A stretch of DNA of 64,000 nt from an uncultured Oscillospiraceae bacterium (lineage in GTDB: Bacteria > Bacillota > Clostridia > Oscillospirales > Acutalibacteraceae): positions 1 through 64,000 of the forward strand of contig UQFO01000013.1 of assembly GCA_900540275.1 (NCBI GenBank). Direction: 5' to 3'. This document shows, piece by piece, positions 28,401-35,950 of this stretch. Made by a program: the position numbers and the translations under genes. How positions within the stretch are numbered: position 1 is the stretch's first letter; each line of letters starts with the position of its first letter. Below the pieces are notes generated by a model, which was given only the letters and a program-made list of their open reading frames with translations, searched no databases and was not told the origin of the DNA.

Positions 28401-28683
28401 AGCCGTTGAGCGGTATGCCGCTATGCCGGAAGGATACTATCACGCGGTTTTAATGGATATCCGTATGCCCATTATGGATGGACTGGACGCAACTAGGGAA
28501 ATCCGTATGATTGAAACCGGAAGAAAAATAAAAACGCCTGTCATCGCGATGTCCGCCAACGCCTTTGATGAGGATAAGGAGCAGGCATATCTGGCGGGAA
28601 TCGACGGCTACCTGATTAAGCCGATTGATACCGACAAGCTGTTTGAGCTGCTCGACGGGCTGGATACGCAGGAAAAGCAATAA
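25405..28683 (+). CDS. Hybrid sensor histidine kinase with SnoaL-like, PAS and two receiver domains
   Basis: A 1092-aa cytoplasmic protein with no clear membrane segment. Order: SnoaL/NTF2-like domain (about 5-140), PAS domains (about 160-280, 300-420, and a divergent one to 560), HisKA with His588 in RMSHDIRTPMN, HATPase with GSGLGLSIV, then receivers at about 828-945 (Asp883 in LIDWKMPDIDG) and 965-1088 (Asp1019 in LMDIRMPIMDG). No HPt or output domain is fused, so phosphate must pass to a separate partner. It lies 29 bases upstream of proB, which may be co-transcribed. Confidence 0.88.
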   Translation: MTKGEEREIASFADEILRRYFCNGDIDFLISTFAPGIVWLGAGEHQHAEGREAVSRQFLKGRDEAIPFDMWDERYVVQELGPGRYLCEAESMLEAKKETHMKMRERQRCTFIFERNGGALECAHIHNSIAYSNLKDEELFPVKYAKEEYERIRETVAQQQRQIDLMLAQTPGGMALVYPDEDFSLKWVSAGLCEILGFGSPEEFIGFTGNCFRGFIEETDYNAAHKLVAASLKESGSYTSEYRVKRRDGSVLYVMDIGKLITDRDGERVISCFITDITKHKMQELHLIQANKEIAQQADFLTQLYNSLPCGIIQFTTDGEHRIIHANRRAWEIYGFTEKEYWQQVRTPFSFVLEKERAGVIALIDKLSKEGGEASYEREGVRKDGSRCFISVTMERLTNADGRLVIQAAFNDITENMRYRKEREQEQQLENRILRASIFTAYPLIMKLNLSQNQFDCISSGSFITQHQPHGNYEEMIKSVQPKIHPEDRANLKDFMPQAILGSFRSSCSEVYTEVRQMGDDGKYHWVSAHVVRVENPYGEDEIAIMLFRILDEQRDKQARQEQLLRGALAAAEAANSAKSDFLSRMSHDIRTPMNAIIGMSTIGQLKLNDKTRVLDCFKKIDASSKYLLSLINDILDMSKIERGKMALNNKKFDFTELVSDLVGVIYPQASVRGISFEVHHAEPLERFYNGDSLRLNQILMNLLSNSLKFTPSGGRITLGIREAHRTGSLSYLELTVKDTGIGMSKAFLDRVYQPFEQEAADTARNQSGSGLGLSIVYNLVQLMGGKISVESERGRGTEFTVTVPLGLTDDHTLERQEREAKEVFHGVRVLVVDDDEVVGEQSGAILNNIGADSLWVDSGYKAVEEVQRALDRGMPFSLALIDWKMPDIDGVETTRRIRRLVGPETMIIIISAYDWSEIETQAREAGADAFLPKPLFQSAIYDAMLRLNITGAHQAKRTYHIKGRRVLLVEDNELNMEIAKSLLEFQDVLVDTAENGLKAVERYAAMPEGYYHAVLMDIRMPIMDGLDATREIRMIETGRKIKTPVIAMSANAFDEDKEQAYLAGIDGYLIKPIDTDKLFELLDGLDTQEKQ

Positions 28684-28712
28684 ATTTATTGACTGTGGGA
28701 GAAGGTTATTCT

Positions 28713-29498
28713 ATGACTTGTCATAAAATAGTAGTGAAGGTCGGCACCTCGACCCTTACATATGAAAGCGGCAGGCTCAACCTGCGCAGGCTTGAACAGC
28801 TCTGCAAGGTATTGTGCAACCTGCAGAATTCCGGCTGTGACGTCGTGCTCGTAAGCTCTGGCGCGATTGGCGTCGGCATCGGCAAGCTGGGGCTCAAGGC
28901 GCGTCCCACGGAGACGCGGAAAAAACAGGCGCTCGCGGCTGTCGGGCAGTGTGAGCTGATGTTCATGTACGATAAATTTTTCGGCGAGTACAACCATACG
29001 GTGGCGCAGGTTCTCCTGACGAGGAATACTGTGGAAAATGACCATACAAAGGAAAACGTCATCAACACTTTCCACACGCTTTTGGAAATGGGGATTATCC
29101 CGATTGTCAATGAAAACGACACCGTCGCCATCGACGAGCTGGACGGTGAAAATTTTGGCGACAATGACATGCTATCCGCAATCGTGGCGGATATTATCTC
29201 TGCAGACAGGCTCGTTATCCTGACCGATATTGACGGCCTGTTCGATAAAAACCCAAAAACAAATCCGGACGCAAAGCTTATCCCGCTGGTGGAGCGGATT
29301 GACGATACGATTGAGCGGATGGCTGAGGGAACCGGCTCCAACCGTGGAACGGGCGGCATGCGGACAAAGCTGCTTGCGGCACAGTTTGCGACAGCCGCTG
29401 GTATTGAGTGCTGCGTAATAAACGGAGAAGACCCGGAAAACCTGTATAAGCTTCTGGAAGAGAAGCCGGTCGGCACCAGGTTTTTGGCACAGAAATAA
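28713..29498 (+). CDS. proB: Glutamate 5-kinase
   Basis: A 261-aa kinase giving gamma-glutamyl phosphate, the first step of proline synthesis. It has the N-terminal IVVKVGTSTLT, VSSGAIGVG, and the conserved NENDTVAIDE...FGDND region; it ends after the kinase domain, without a PUA domain. ATG at 28713 follows GAGAAGG; an upstream TTG eight codons earlier is less likely. It is 23 bases before proA. Confidence 0.92.
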   Translation: MTCHKIVVKVGTSTLTYESGRLNLRRLEQLCKVLCNLQNSGCDVVLVSSGAIGVGIGKLGLKARPTETRKKQALAAVGQCELMFMYDKFFGEYNHTVAQVLLTRNTVENDHTKENVINTFHTLLEMGIIPIVNENDTVAIDELDGENFGDNDMLSAIVADIISADRLVILTDIDGLFDKNPKTNPDAKLIPLVERIDDTIERMAEGTGSNRGTGGMRTKLLAAQFATAAGIECCVINGEDPENLYKLLEEKPVGTRFLAQK

Positions 29499-29521
29499 AA
29501 CCATTGGAAAGGAAGATAGAT

Positions 29522-30766
29522 ATGACGGTTCTGGAACAGATGGGGCAAAACGCAAAGGAAGCCGCGCGTGTTTTGAGCATAGCGGGAGAGAAAAAGAACC
29601 TTGCATTGCAGAAAATTGCCGCTGCTTTAATGGAAAACAGCAAAAGCATTCGTGAGGAAAATGATAAGGATATTGAAAACGGTAAGGCAGCGGGACTTAC
29701 GGCGGCGCTGCTCGACAGGCTCCGTTTGACGCCTGAACGCGTTGAGGGCATGGCAAACGGCGTGCTGGAGGTAGCAGCCCTTCCCGACCCGATTGGAACG
29801 GTTTTAAGCGGCAGTACGCTGAAAAACGGCCTGGAGGTAACAAAGGTACGCGTACCGCTGGGCGTTATCGGTATTATTTTTGAGGCGCGTCCAAACGTAA
29901 CGGCGGACGCCGCCGCGCTTTGCCTGAAATCCGGCAATGCCGTGATTCTGCGCGGAGGCAAGGAGGCCATCAATTCCAACCGGCGTATCGCACAGGTGAT
30001 GCGCGCAGCGGTAAAGGAAGCGGGGCTTCCCGAGGACTGCATCCAGCTTGTCCAGGACACGGCCCGCCAGTCGTCTGTTGAATTGATGGGGCTTACGGAC
30101 TACCTTGATGTGCTGATTCCGAGAGGCGGCGCGGGCCTGATAAAGGCGGTCGTTGAAAACGCGCATGTACCCGTGATTGAAACGGGAGTAGGCAACTGCC
30201 ATGTATATGTAGATAAATCGGCCGAGCCCAGCATGGCGGCAGATATTATTTATAACGCGAAAACCTCACGACCCTCCGTGTGCAACGCAATTGAAACCAT
30301 CCTGGTCCACAAAGATATAGCGGAAAAAGCCCTGCCCAAGATTAAGGCAAGGCTCGATGAAAAGCAGGTGGAGCTGCGCGGCTGTGAAAGGACGGGAAAA
30401 ATTCTCGGGGACAGCGTCGTTCCCGCCGTGGAGGAAGACTGGTACAAGGAATACCTCGATTTTATCCTTGCAGTAAAAGTAGTAGACAGTATGGACGAGG
30501 CAATCGACCACATCGCGAAATATTCAAGCGGGCACAGCGAGTGTATCGTTACAAGCGATTACCGCGCTTCCCGTGAGTTTACGTCGCGCGTAGACAGCGC
30601 CGCCGTTTATGTAAATTCCTCTACGCGCTTTACAGACGGCGGAGTATTCGGCCTGGGTGCTGAAATTGGTATTTCAACCCAGAAGCTGCACGCAAGGGGG
30701 CCGATGGGCCTCAATGAGCTGACCTCTATGAAGTATATCATCAAGGGCGACGGGCAAATCCGCTGA
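29522..30766 (+). CDS. proA: Gamma-glutamyl phosphate reductase
   Basis: A 414-aa aldehyde-dehydrogenase-fold enzyme converting gamma-glutamyl phosphate to glutamate semialdehyde. It has VPLGVIGIIFEARPNVT, ILRGGKEAINSN, and the catalytic Cys in RPSVCNAIETILVH. Near the C-terminus FGLGAEIGISTQKLHARGPMGL is diagnostic. ATG at 29522 follows GGAAAGGAAG. Length is normal. Forms the proBA pair; proC is not in the window. Confidence 0.94.
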   Translation: MTVLEQMGQNAKEAARVLSIAGEKKNLALQKIAAALMENSKSIREENDKDIENGKAAGLTAALLDRLRLTPERVEGMANGVLEVAALPDPIGTVLSGSTLKNGLEVTKVRVPLGVIGIIFEARPNVTADAAALCLKSGNAVILRGGKEAINSNRRIAQVMRAAVKEAGLPEDCIQLVQDTARQSSVELMGLTDYLDVLIPRGGAGLIKAVVENAHVPVIETGVGNCHVYVDKSAEPSMAADIIYNAKTSRPSVCNAIETILVHKDIAEKALPKIKARLDEKQVELRGCERTGKILGDSVVPAVEEDWYKEYLDFILAVKVVDSMDEAIDHIAKYSSGHSECIVTSDYRASREFTSRVDSAAVYVNSSTRFTDGGVFGLGAEIGISTQKLHARGPMGLNELTSMKYIIKGDGQIR

Positions 30767-30767
30767 C

Positions 30768-31148
30768 CTAAATAATCAGGTACATCAGCGCAAGGATAAG
30801 GCTGCTGTCCGCCTTTTCGCTCGACAGGATAAGTATCAGGATTAAAATCAGGCTGCGTTCTTTGTCCTCAAAAAGGCTGCCGAGCAGGTCGTTATGCGCG
30901 GGAGAAGCTATGGGCTTTTTTTCCTCCGGCATTTTTGCCGGGGGAGTTTCTCTTTGTGGAGGGGGAGCGCCGTGCGGCGCGCTTCTCTGCGGCGCTTGAG
31001 GTTTGTGGGGGTTGTGCCCCATATTTCCCTGCTGTGTATTTTGCTGCTGCGCGTGCGGCTGCTGGATTTTCGCCCGCGCCTGCATCTCCTGCATACGCCG
31101 CATGGCGTCCTGCTGGATTCGGTCCATATCGCCAGACTGCTCTCTCAC
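30768..31148 (-). CDS. Hypothetical protein, Gln/Pro-rich with hydrophobic tail
   Basis: A 126-aa protein starting with GTG at 31148, with AGAGG 6 bases upstream. Residues 8-85 are Gln/Pro/Arg-rich and likely disordered. The last 35 residues contain DLLGSLFEDKERSLILILILIL and SSLILALMYLII, which could form two short membrane segments. It follows the next upstream gene by 11 bases and is the last of three minus-strand genes. No family recognised with certainty. Confidence 0.65.
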   Translation of the reverse strand: MREQSGDMDRIQQDAMRRMQEMQARAKIQQPHAQQQNTQQGNMGHNPHKPQAPQRSAPHGAPPPQRETPPAKMPEEKKPIASPAHNDLLGSLFEDKERSLILILILILSSEKADSSLILALMYLII

Positions 31149-31159
31149 ACCAATCACCT

Positions 31160-31756
31160 CTAAAGCTGCAATCCCTTGAGCAGGGGGAGCAGCTTCATCA
31201 TATGTAGCATTTTCGCGGATTCGTCGAGCTTTTTACGCCGGTCAGACCCTAAAAATGGGCGCAGGGCATTGAGCAGGCGCGTGGTATCGTCCTCTTTGTT
31301 TACCTCGCTGAGCATGGGGAGAATCCGCATAATCGATTGTATCGTGTCGCCGGAAAGTCCGGAAAGAAGATCGCCCGCCCCCGGCAATCCACCGCTCTTT
31401 TTTCCTCCGGAGACGCCTGATAAAAGGCCGGACAGCGCTGAGAGGTCAGGCCCGCCGCCCTTTTTTCCGTCCGCGGTATTCGACAGGAGGCCGGACAGGG
31501 CGGACAAATCTGGCCCGCCGCCCTTTTTCCCATCCGCGGTATTCGACAGGAGGCCGGACAGGGCGGACAGGTCGAACCCGCCGCCCTTGCTGCTTTCCGC
31601 GGAGCCGTCCTGTCCGTTGGAAGCGGCCGCGGGAAGGGCTCCAGAGGGTTCCTGCGCCGCGTCGTTTTGGCCGAGCATTCCGGCAAGCCCTTTGATTTGC
31701 TCCATAGTTTCCGGGTCGCTCAGCATCTTTGTGATTTTATCTGTCAAATCGTCCAT
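31160..31756 (-). CDS. Hypothetical protein with 21-residue tandem repeats
   Basis: A 198-aa protein. The N-terminus DDLTDKITKMLSDPETMEQIKGLAGMLG is a conserved-looking helical start seen in Ruminococcaceae hypothetical proteins. The middle carries three copies of a unit like GGGPDLSALSGLLSNTADGKK. The C-terminal 60 residues are helical and basic. GGAG precedes ATG at 31756 by 8-9 bases. It is cotranscribed with the flanking small genes; function unknown. Copy number of the repeat may vary between strains. Confidence 0.7.
   Translation of the reverse strand: MDDLTDKITKMLSDPETMEQIKGLAGMLGQNDAAQEPSGALPAAASNGQDGSAESSKGGGFDLSALSGLLSNTADGKKGGGPDLSALSGLLSNTADGKKGGGPDLSALSGLLSGVSGGKKSGGLPGAGDLLSGLSGDTIQSIMRILPMLSEVNKEDDTTRLLNALRPFLGSDRRKKLDESAKMLHMMKLLPLLKGLQL
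31425..31592 (-). repeat. 63-bp tandem repeat inside a coding region
   Basis: Units begin at 31425, 31488 and 31551, each starting AGGCCGGACAG; the third is partial. The first two are near-identical over the whole 63 bp, keeping the reading frame (21 codons). Confidence 0.85.
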
Positions 31757-31814
31757 TCTGTCACACTCCTTCGGCGGTTCCCGCATTCATCCGGCACCGT
31801 CAGCTGAAAAAGTT

Positions 31815-32063
31815 TTATTTGCCGCCCATCAGTTTTTTCAGGAGGGCCTGCGCCTGGGGCGTGTTCAGAAGCTTCTGGGAGGCTTCCTTGTCGTTTAAAA
31901 TTTGCTGCACCTTTTTGGCCTGCTCGCCGTCGAGCTGGTTTAAAAGATTCTGCACGTTTCCCTGCTGGCTTGCCTTCTTTAAATTCTCCGGCGTCGTGCC
32001 GAGCCGCTGTGACGCAGTATTGATAAGGTCCTGCAGGTTTTCGTTGCTGTCTTTGTTTGGCAT
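31815..32063 (-). CDS. Hypothetical small helical protein
   Basis: An 82-aa soluble, Gln/Leu/Lys-rich all-helical protein (PNKDSNENLQDLINTASQRLG... ending KKLMGGK). AGGTGGTG lies just before the ATG. It is first of three minus-strand small genes (this, 31160 and 30768) that look like an operon. No domain recognised. The neighbouring phosphodiesterase gene at 32149 is divergent from it. Confidence 0.7.
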   Translation of the reverse strand: MPNKDSNENLQDLINTASQRLGTTPENLKKASQQGNVQNLLNQLDGEQAKKVQQILNDKEASQKLLNTPQAQALLKKLMGGK

Positions 32064-32148
32064 AAAAACACCACCTGTTCAAAAAGTAAGGCTACAGCAT
32101 ATACTTATGCCGGCCATTTTTTATTTATACTTTCAAAGGAGAACAATT

Positions 32149-32619
32149 ATGAGGATTCTTGTCGTTTCAGATACACACGGAGACTATTTTACCCTGCAGC
32201 GGGTTGTGACGGCACAGCCGAAAGCTGAGATTGTTATTCACCTTGGGGACGGGGAACAGCAGTCGATGCAGCTCGTGACCGACTTTCCGGAAAAAATGAT
32301 TGTGCGCCTGCGCGGCAACGGTGACTGGGGCTCGGATTTACCGGCAGTGCAGACGCTCCATATCGCCGGAAAGAAGATATTTGCGACCCACGGCCACCTG
32401 TATAACGTAAAAATGGGGTACTACAGCGTATATATGGCCGCAAGGGAGCAAAAAGCTGATATCCTGCTGTTTGGACACACGCATAACGCAATGACCGACT
32501 ACGACGACGGGCTGTACGTCATGAACCCGGGCAGCCTGCGCGGAGCGTACGCGACCTACGGAATCCTCGACATAACAGAAGCCGGTATTGTAACGAACAT
32601 CGTAAAATGCCCGTTTTGA
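32149..32619 (+). CDS. YfcE/MJ0936 family metallophosphoesterase
   Basis: A 156-aa calcineurin-like phosphodiesterase. It has the metal-binding motifs SDTHGD (7-12), HLGDGE, RGNGDW, THGHLYNV and GHTHNA, plus the NPGSL signature near the C-terminus. Family members cleave phosphodiester bonds with Mn; natural substrate unclear. ATG at 32149 follows AAAGGAG by 7 bases; longer in-frame extension upstream is shadow of the opposite-strand gene. Confidence 0.9.
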   Translation: MRILVVSDTHGDYFTLQRVVTAQPKAEIVIHLGDGEQQSMQLVTDFPEKMIVRLRGNGDWGSDLPAVQTLHIAGKKIFATHGHLYNVKMGYYSVYMAAREQKADILLFGHTHNAMTDYDDGLYVMNPGSLRGAYATYGILDITEAGIVTNIVKCPF

Positions 32620-32653
32620 CAGGGCGCGTTCCTCCCTGCGCGCAATTTAGATA

Positions 32654-32682
32654 TTGAAAAAGCAGGGCGTTTTCGGTATAAT
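32654..32682 (+). promoter_or_regulatory. Promoter of proS
   Basis: TTGAAA (32654-32659) and TATAAT (32677-32682), 17-bp spacer, about 54 bases before the proS ATG. Confidence 0.8.
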
Positions 32683-32735
32683 ACAAATATTATGGCGTTT
32701 TCTGAAAAATGTTACAGGGAAAGGGCGCGTACAAT

Positions 32736-34172
32736 ATGGCGGATAAGAAATTGGTTGAGGCAATTACCCCGATGGACGAGGATTTTGCCAAATGGTATAC
32801 GGACATTGTAAAAAAAGCGGAGTTGATTGAATATACGAGCGTAAAGGGCTGCATGGTGATTCGCCCGTACGGCTATGCGATATGGGAGAACATCCAGCGT
32901 ATCCTCGACGGTATGTTTAAGGCGACAGGCCATGAAAATGTCTGCATGCCGATGTTCATTCCCGAAAGCCTTCTCCAAAAGGAAAAAGACCATGTTGAGG
33001 GCTTTGCGCCGGAGGTGGCCTGGGTCACTTACGGCGGCGACGAAAAGCTTGAGGACCGGCTTTGCGTGCGCCCGACCTCCGAGACGCTTTTTTGCGAGCA
33101 TTACGCGAATATTATTCAAAGCTGGCGCGATTTGCCCAAGCTCTATAACCAGTGGGTCAGCGTTGTGCGCTGGGAAAAAACGACGCGTCCGTTCCTGCGC
33201 AGCAGGGAATTCCTCTGGCAGGAGGGCCACACCATACACGCGACCTCAGAAGAAGCGGTGGAAGAGACGGAGCGTATGCTGAACGTTTACGCGGATTTCT
33301 GTGAAAATTCGCTTTGTATGCCGGTGGTCAAGGGAAGAAAGACAGACAGCGACAAGTTCGCGGGCGCGGAGGCGACCTATGCTATTGAAGCGCTCATGCA
33401 CGACGGCAAAGCGCTGCAGGCGGGTACGTCCCATTATTTTGGCGACGGCTTTGCAAAGGCGTTCGATATTACCTATACAGACAAAGAGAATAAGCAGGTG
33501 CATCCGTTCCAGACTTCCTGGGGCGTGACGACACGGCTTATCGGCGCCGTCATCATGACGCACGGCGACGACAGCGGACTGGTGCTTCCGCCGGCGGTCG
33601 CCCCCATCCAGGCGGTCATTATCCCGATTGCCCAGCATAAGGGCGGCGTGCTTGAAAAGGCGGCGGAGCTCAAGGAAAGGCTTGAAAAATCTGTGCGCGT
33701 AAAGGTGGACGACAGCGACAACAGCCCGGGGTGGAAATTTTCGGAATACGAGATGAAGGGCGTGCCGGTGCGCATAGAGCTTGGTCCGCGGGATATTGAA
33801 AACAACCAGTGTGTACTCGTAACGCGCCACAACCGTGAAAAGACTGTCGTATCGCTCGACGGGCTGGAAACGGCGGTCGAGGCAAAGCTCAGAGAGGTGC
33901 ACGGCGGTATCTATCAAAAGGCGCTTGAAAACAGGGAAAACAAGACATTCGCGTGTACCTCGATGGAAGAGATTACGAAAACACTTGAGGAAAAGGGCGA
34001 CGGTTTCATTAAAGCAATGTGGTGCGGCGACGAGGCGTGTGAGGACATGGTAAAAGAAAAAACGGGCGTAGGCTCGCGCTGTATCCCGTTTGAACAGGAG
34101 CATCTGTCCGATACCTGCGTTTGCTGCGGAAAGCCCGCAAAATGTATGCTCTATTGGGGCAAGGCGTATTGA
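32736..34172 (+). CDS. proS: Prolyl-tRNA synthetase, archaeal/eukaryotic-like type
   Basis: A 478-aa class II synthetase of the short ProS type 3. It has motif 1 around GCMVIRPYGYAIWENIQ, motif 2 RWEKTTRPFLRSREFLWQEGHTIHA and an anticodon-binding domain with a C-terminal zinc-type cysteine cluster (WCGDEACE...RCIPF...CVCCGKPAKCMLYWGKAY). It lacks the INS editing domain of bacterial-type ProRS, so a free-standing deacylase would be needed; a candidate lies at 57817. ATG at 32736 follows GGGAAAGG about 11 bases upstream. Confidence 0.92.
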   Translation: MADKKLVEAITPMDEDFAKWYTDIVKKAELIEYTSVKGCMVIRPYGYAIWENIQRILDGMFKATGHENVCMPMFIPESLLQKEKDHVEGFAPEVAWVTYGGDEKLEDRLCVRPTSETLFCEHYANIIQSWRDLPKLYNQWVSVVRWEKTTRPFLRSREFLWQEGHTIHATSEEAVEETERMLNVYADFCENSLCMPVVKGRKTDSDKFAGAEATYAIEALMHDGKALQAGTSHYFGDGFAKAFDITYTDKENKQVHPFQTSWGVTTRLIGAVIMTHGDDSGLVLPPAVAPIQAVIIPIAQHKGGVLEKAAELKERLEKSVRVKVDDSDNSPGWKFSEYEMKGVPVRIELGPRDIENNQCVLVTRHNREKTVVSLDGLETAVEAKLREVHGGIYQKALENRENKTFACTSMEEITKTLEEKGDGFIKAMWCGDEACEDMVKEKTGVGSRCIPFEQEHLSDTCVCCGKPAKCMLYWGKAY

Positions 34173-34177
34173 TAAAA

Positions 34178-34197
34178 ATACGCGGGATTGCGCGTAT
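34178..34197 (+). terminator. Short hairpin between proS and metA
   Basis: ATACGCG and CGCGTAT form a 7-bp stem with a 6-base loop. The following sequence is AT-rich rather than a T-run, so it may only attenuate read-through into metA. Confidence 0.4.
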
Positions 34198-34227
34198 ACT
34201 TATATATAAAGGAAAGGGGTGGCGCGG

Positions 34228-35157
34228 ATGCCTATCAGGATTAAGGACGATTTGCCCGCAAGCAAGATTTTAGAATCGGAGAACATTTTTGTTATGTCGG
34301 ACCAGCGGGCGATGACACAAGATATCCGCCCCCTGAAAATTGTAATTGTAAATTTAATGCCCACCAAGGTGGAAACCGAGACGCAGCTTCTACGGCTGCT
34401 CGGAAACAGCCCGCTTCAGGTGGACATAGAGCTTTTGCAGATGGCAAGCCACGTATCGAAAAACACGTCGCAGCGCCATCTCACGACATTCTATAAAACG
34501 TTTGACGAAATCAAGGATAACCGGTACGACGGCATGATTATCACCGGAGCGCCGGTGGAGCTGCTCGATTTTGAGCAGGTCGACTATTGGGAAGAGCTGT
34601 GCTCTATTATGGAATGGGGGAAAAAGAACGTCTATTCCACGTTCCACATCTGCTGGGGCGCGCAGGCGGGGCTTTATTATCATTTCGGGATTCCGAAACG
34701 CGAGCTGGGGGAAAAGCTCAGCGGAATATACAGCCATAGGGTTTTAAACCCGAGCCATCCGCTCATGCGCGGCTTCGACGACCGGTTTACCATGCCGCAT
34801 TCACGCTATACGGGCGTTTGGCGCGAGGACATTGAGCAGCACGATGAGCTTGAGGTGCTGGCAACCTCCAGAATGGCGGGCGTGGCCGTAATATGCAACA
34901 AGGACGGCAGGCAGTTTTTTGTTTTAGGCCATGCGGAATACGACAGGAACACCCTTGCGACGGAATATTTCCGCGACGAGAAGAAGGGGGGCAGCCCGCA
35001 GGTGCCGTATAATTATTTTCCAAATGACGACCCGTCCGCGACCCCGCCGATGAACTGGCGCGGCCACGCGTCTTTGCTCTATACAAACTGGCTCAACTAC
35101 TATGTCTATCAGCAAACGCCGTATAACCTGGAGGACTTGAAAAAGCTGTTTTTTTGA
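34228..35157 (+). CDS. metA: Homoserine O-acetyltransferase (MetA family)
   Basis: A 309-aa MetA-fold acyltransferase activating homoserine for methionine synthesis. Catalytic Cys142 (FHICWGAQAG), His235 and Glu237 (LGHAE) align in number with the family. Residue 111 is Glu (TGAPVE111); published work on the Bacillus cereus enzyme tied Glu111 to acetyl-CoA and Gly111 in E. coli to succinyl-CoA, so acetyl-transfer is predicted. ATG at 34228 follows GGAAAGGGG by 8 bases. It has its own terminator. Confidence 0.9.
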   Translation: MPIRIKDDLPASKILESENIFVMSDQRAMTQDIRPLKIVIVNLMPTKVETETQLLRLLGNSPLQVDIELLQMASHVSKNTSQRHLTTFYKTFDEIKDNRYDGMIITGAPVELLDFEQVDYWEELCSIMEWGKKNVYSTFHICWGAQAGLYYHFGIPKRELGEKLSGIYSHRVLNPSHPLMRGFDDRFTMPHSRYTGVWREDIEQHDELEVLATSRMAGVAVICNKDGRQFFVLGHAEYDRNTLATEYFRDEKKGGSPQVPYNYFPNDDPSATPPMNWRGHASLLYTNWLNYYVYQQTPYNLEDLKKLFF

Positions 35158-35174
35158 ATAAAAATGCTCGTTGC

Positions 35175-35204
35175 AAGGAGGGGACATTCATCCCCTCCTT
35201 TTTG
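35175..35204 (+). terminator. Terminator of metA
   Basis: AAGGAGGGGA and TCCCCTCCTT form a perfect 10-bp stem with 6-base loop, ending in TTTTT. It marks the right end of the housekeeping block. Confidence 0.9.
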
Positions 35205-35352
35205 TTTTATTTTTTCTGGAACATGTCTTGTTGTGTTGCCGTGACATACCGCTAAAAAACAGGCGGTTTGCATACCTTCCGTTCTTTTTATTGATGGATT
35301 GCAATAAAAAATCAAAATAATCTATTTTTATAAAAATAAAATATAAATTCCG

Positions 35353-35381
35353 TTGACACATATAAAAATATAATGTATCAT
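35353..35381 (+). promoter_or_regulatory. Promoter of the small secreted protein gene
   Basis: Consensus TTGACA (35353-35358) and TATCAT (35376-35381) at 17 bp in very AT-rich DNA (35205-35440), 64 bases before the start codon. Confidence 0.75.
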
Positions 35382-35445
35382 TTAATTGTAAATAAAAAAA
35401 TTGTGTCTGAGGCTGATATAATAGTGAAATTTTATTAACGAGGTG

Positions 35446-35853
35446 ATGAATATAAAAAAAAGCAAACGATTAGTTTCCCTGCTGCTCGCGGGGATTACGG
35501 TTGCGGCGTGCGCCGCGTCCGTATCCTCGCTGCAAGCTGCAAAATCATGGACAACCTATTTGCCCAGCGCCCGTAACGGCGTAAATATCATCAACGGAAC
35601 CCATGCCGGAGGCAGGAATGGTGAGGTTAAGCTTGACAGTGTTTCCGATATGGGCGATCAAGAGATTTACGCTTTATTTAAGCAAGGGACTAAACAACTA
35701 TGTAGTTCGAGTGTTATTTACAAAGGATACGGCTTCTATAATCTCGCTTTAGATCCAGGCACAAAGGGAAGCACCGTCACGCTGTTCGGCGGTAACAATC
35801 GCTGGGTTTCTTGGGATTGTAAAGCTGCAAAGGGGCAGGTAAAGTTCCCATAA
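35446..35853 (+). CDS. Small secreted protein of unknown function
   Basis: A 135-aa preprotein. A basic start and hydrophobic core (KKSKRLVSLLLAGITVAACAASV) give a Sec signal with likely cleavage after SSLQA near residue 32. The mature part (about 100 aa) is Gly/Asn/Ser/Lys-rich with two cysteines (in KQLCSSS and SWDCKAA) that could form a disulfide. No domain recognised. It is followed by a strong hairpin and then three membrane proteins and an ABC ATPase, an arrangement seen for secreted peptides such as bacteriocins; a lactococcin-972-like role is only an analogy. ATG with GAGGTG just upstream. Confidence 0.7.
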   Translation: MNIKKSKRLVSLLLAGITVAACAASVSSLQAAKSWTTYLPSARNGVNIINGTHAGGRNGEVKLDSVSDMGDQEIYALFKQGTKQLCSSSVIYKGYGFYNLALDPGTKGSTVTLFGGNNRWVSWDCKAAKGQVKFP

Positions 35854-35891
35854 TCCCGCTAGCTTAGGAGACGGCCTCCGGCATAATGGCT

Positions 35892-35918
35892 GTGTTCCCC
35901 GGCATTGCCGGGGAACAC
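35892..35918 (+). terminator. Strong hairpin between secreted-protein gene and ABC cassette
   Basis: GTGTTCCCCGGC and GCCGGGGAACAC form a perfect 12-bp GC-rich stem with a 3-base ATT loop. No T-run follows, so partial termination or mRNA protection is likely, favouring the upstream gene. Confidence 0.65.
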
Positions 35919-35950
35919 GTATATGAAAAACCAACAAGGAGGGAAAGGAA

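Noticed and set aside
33246..34103. Minus-strand 285-aa ORF opposite proS
   Set aside because: Shadow of proS, rich in His/Arg/Leu with no RBS.
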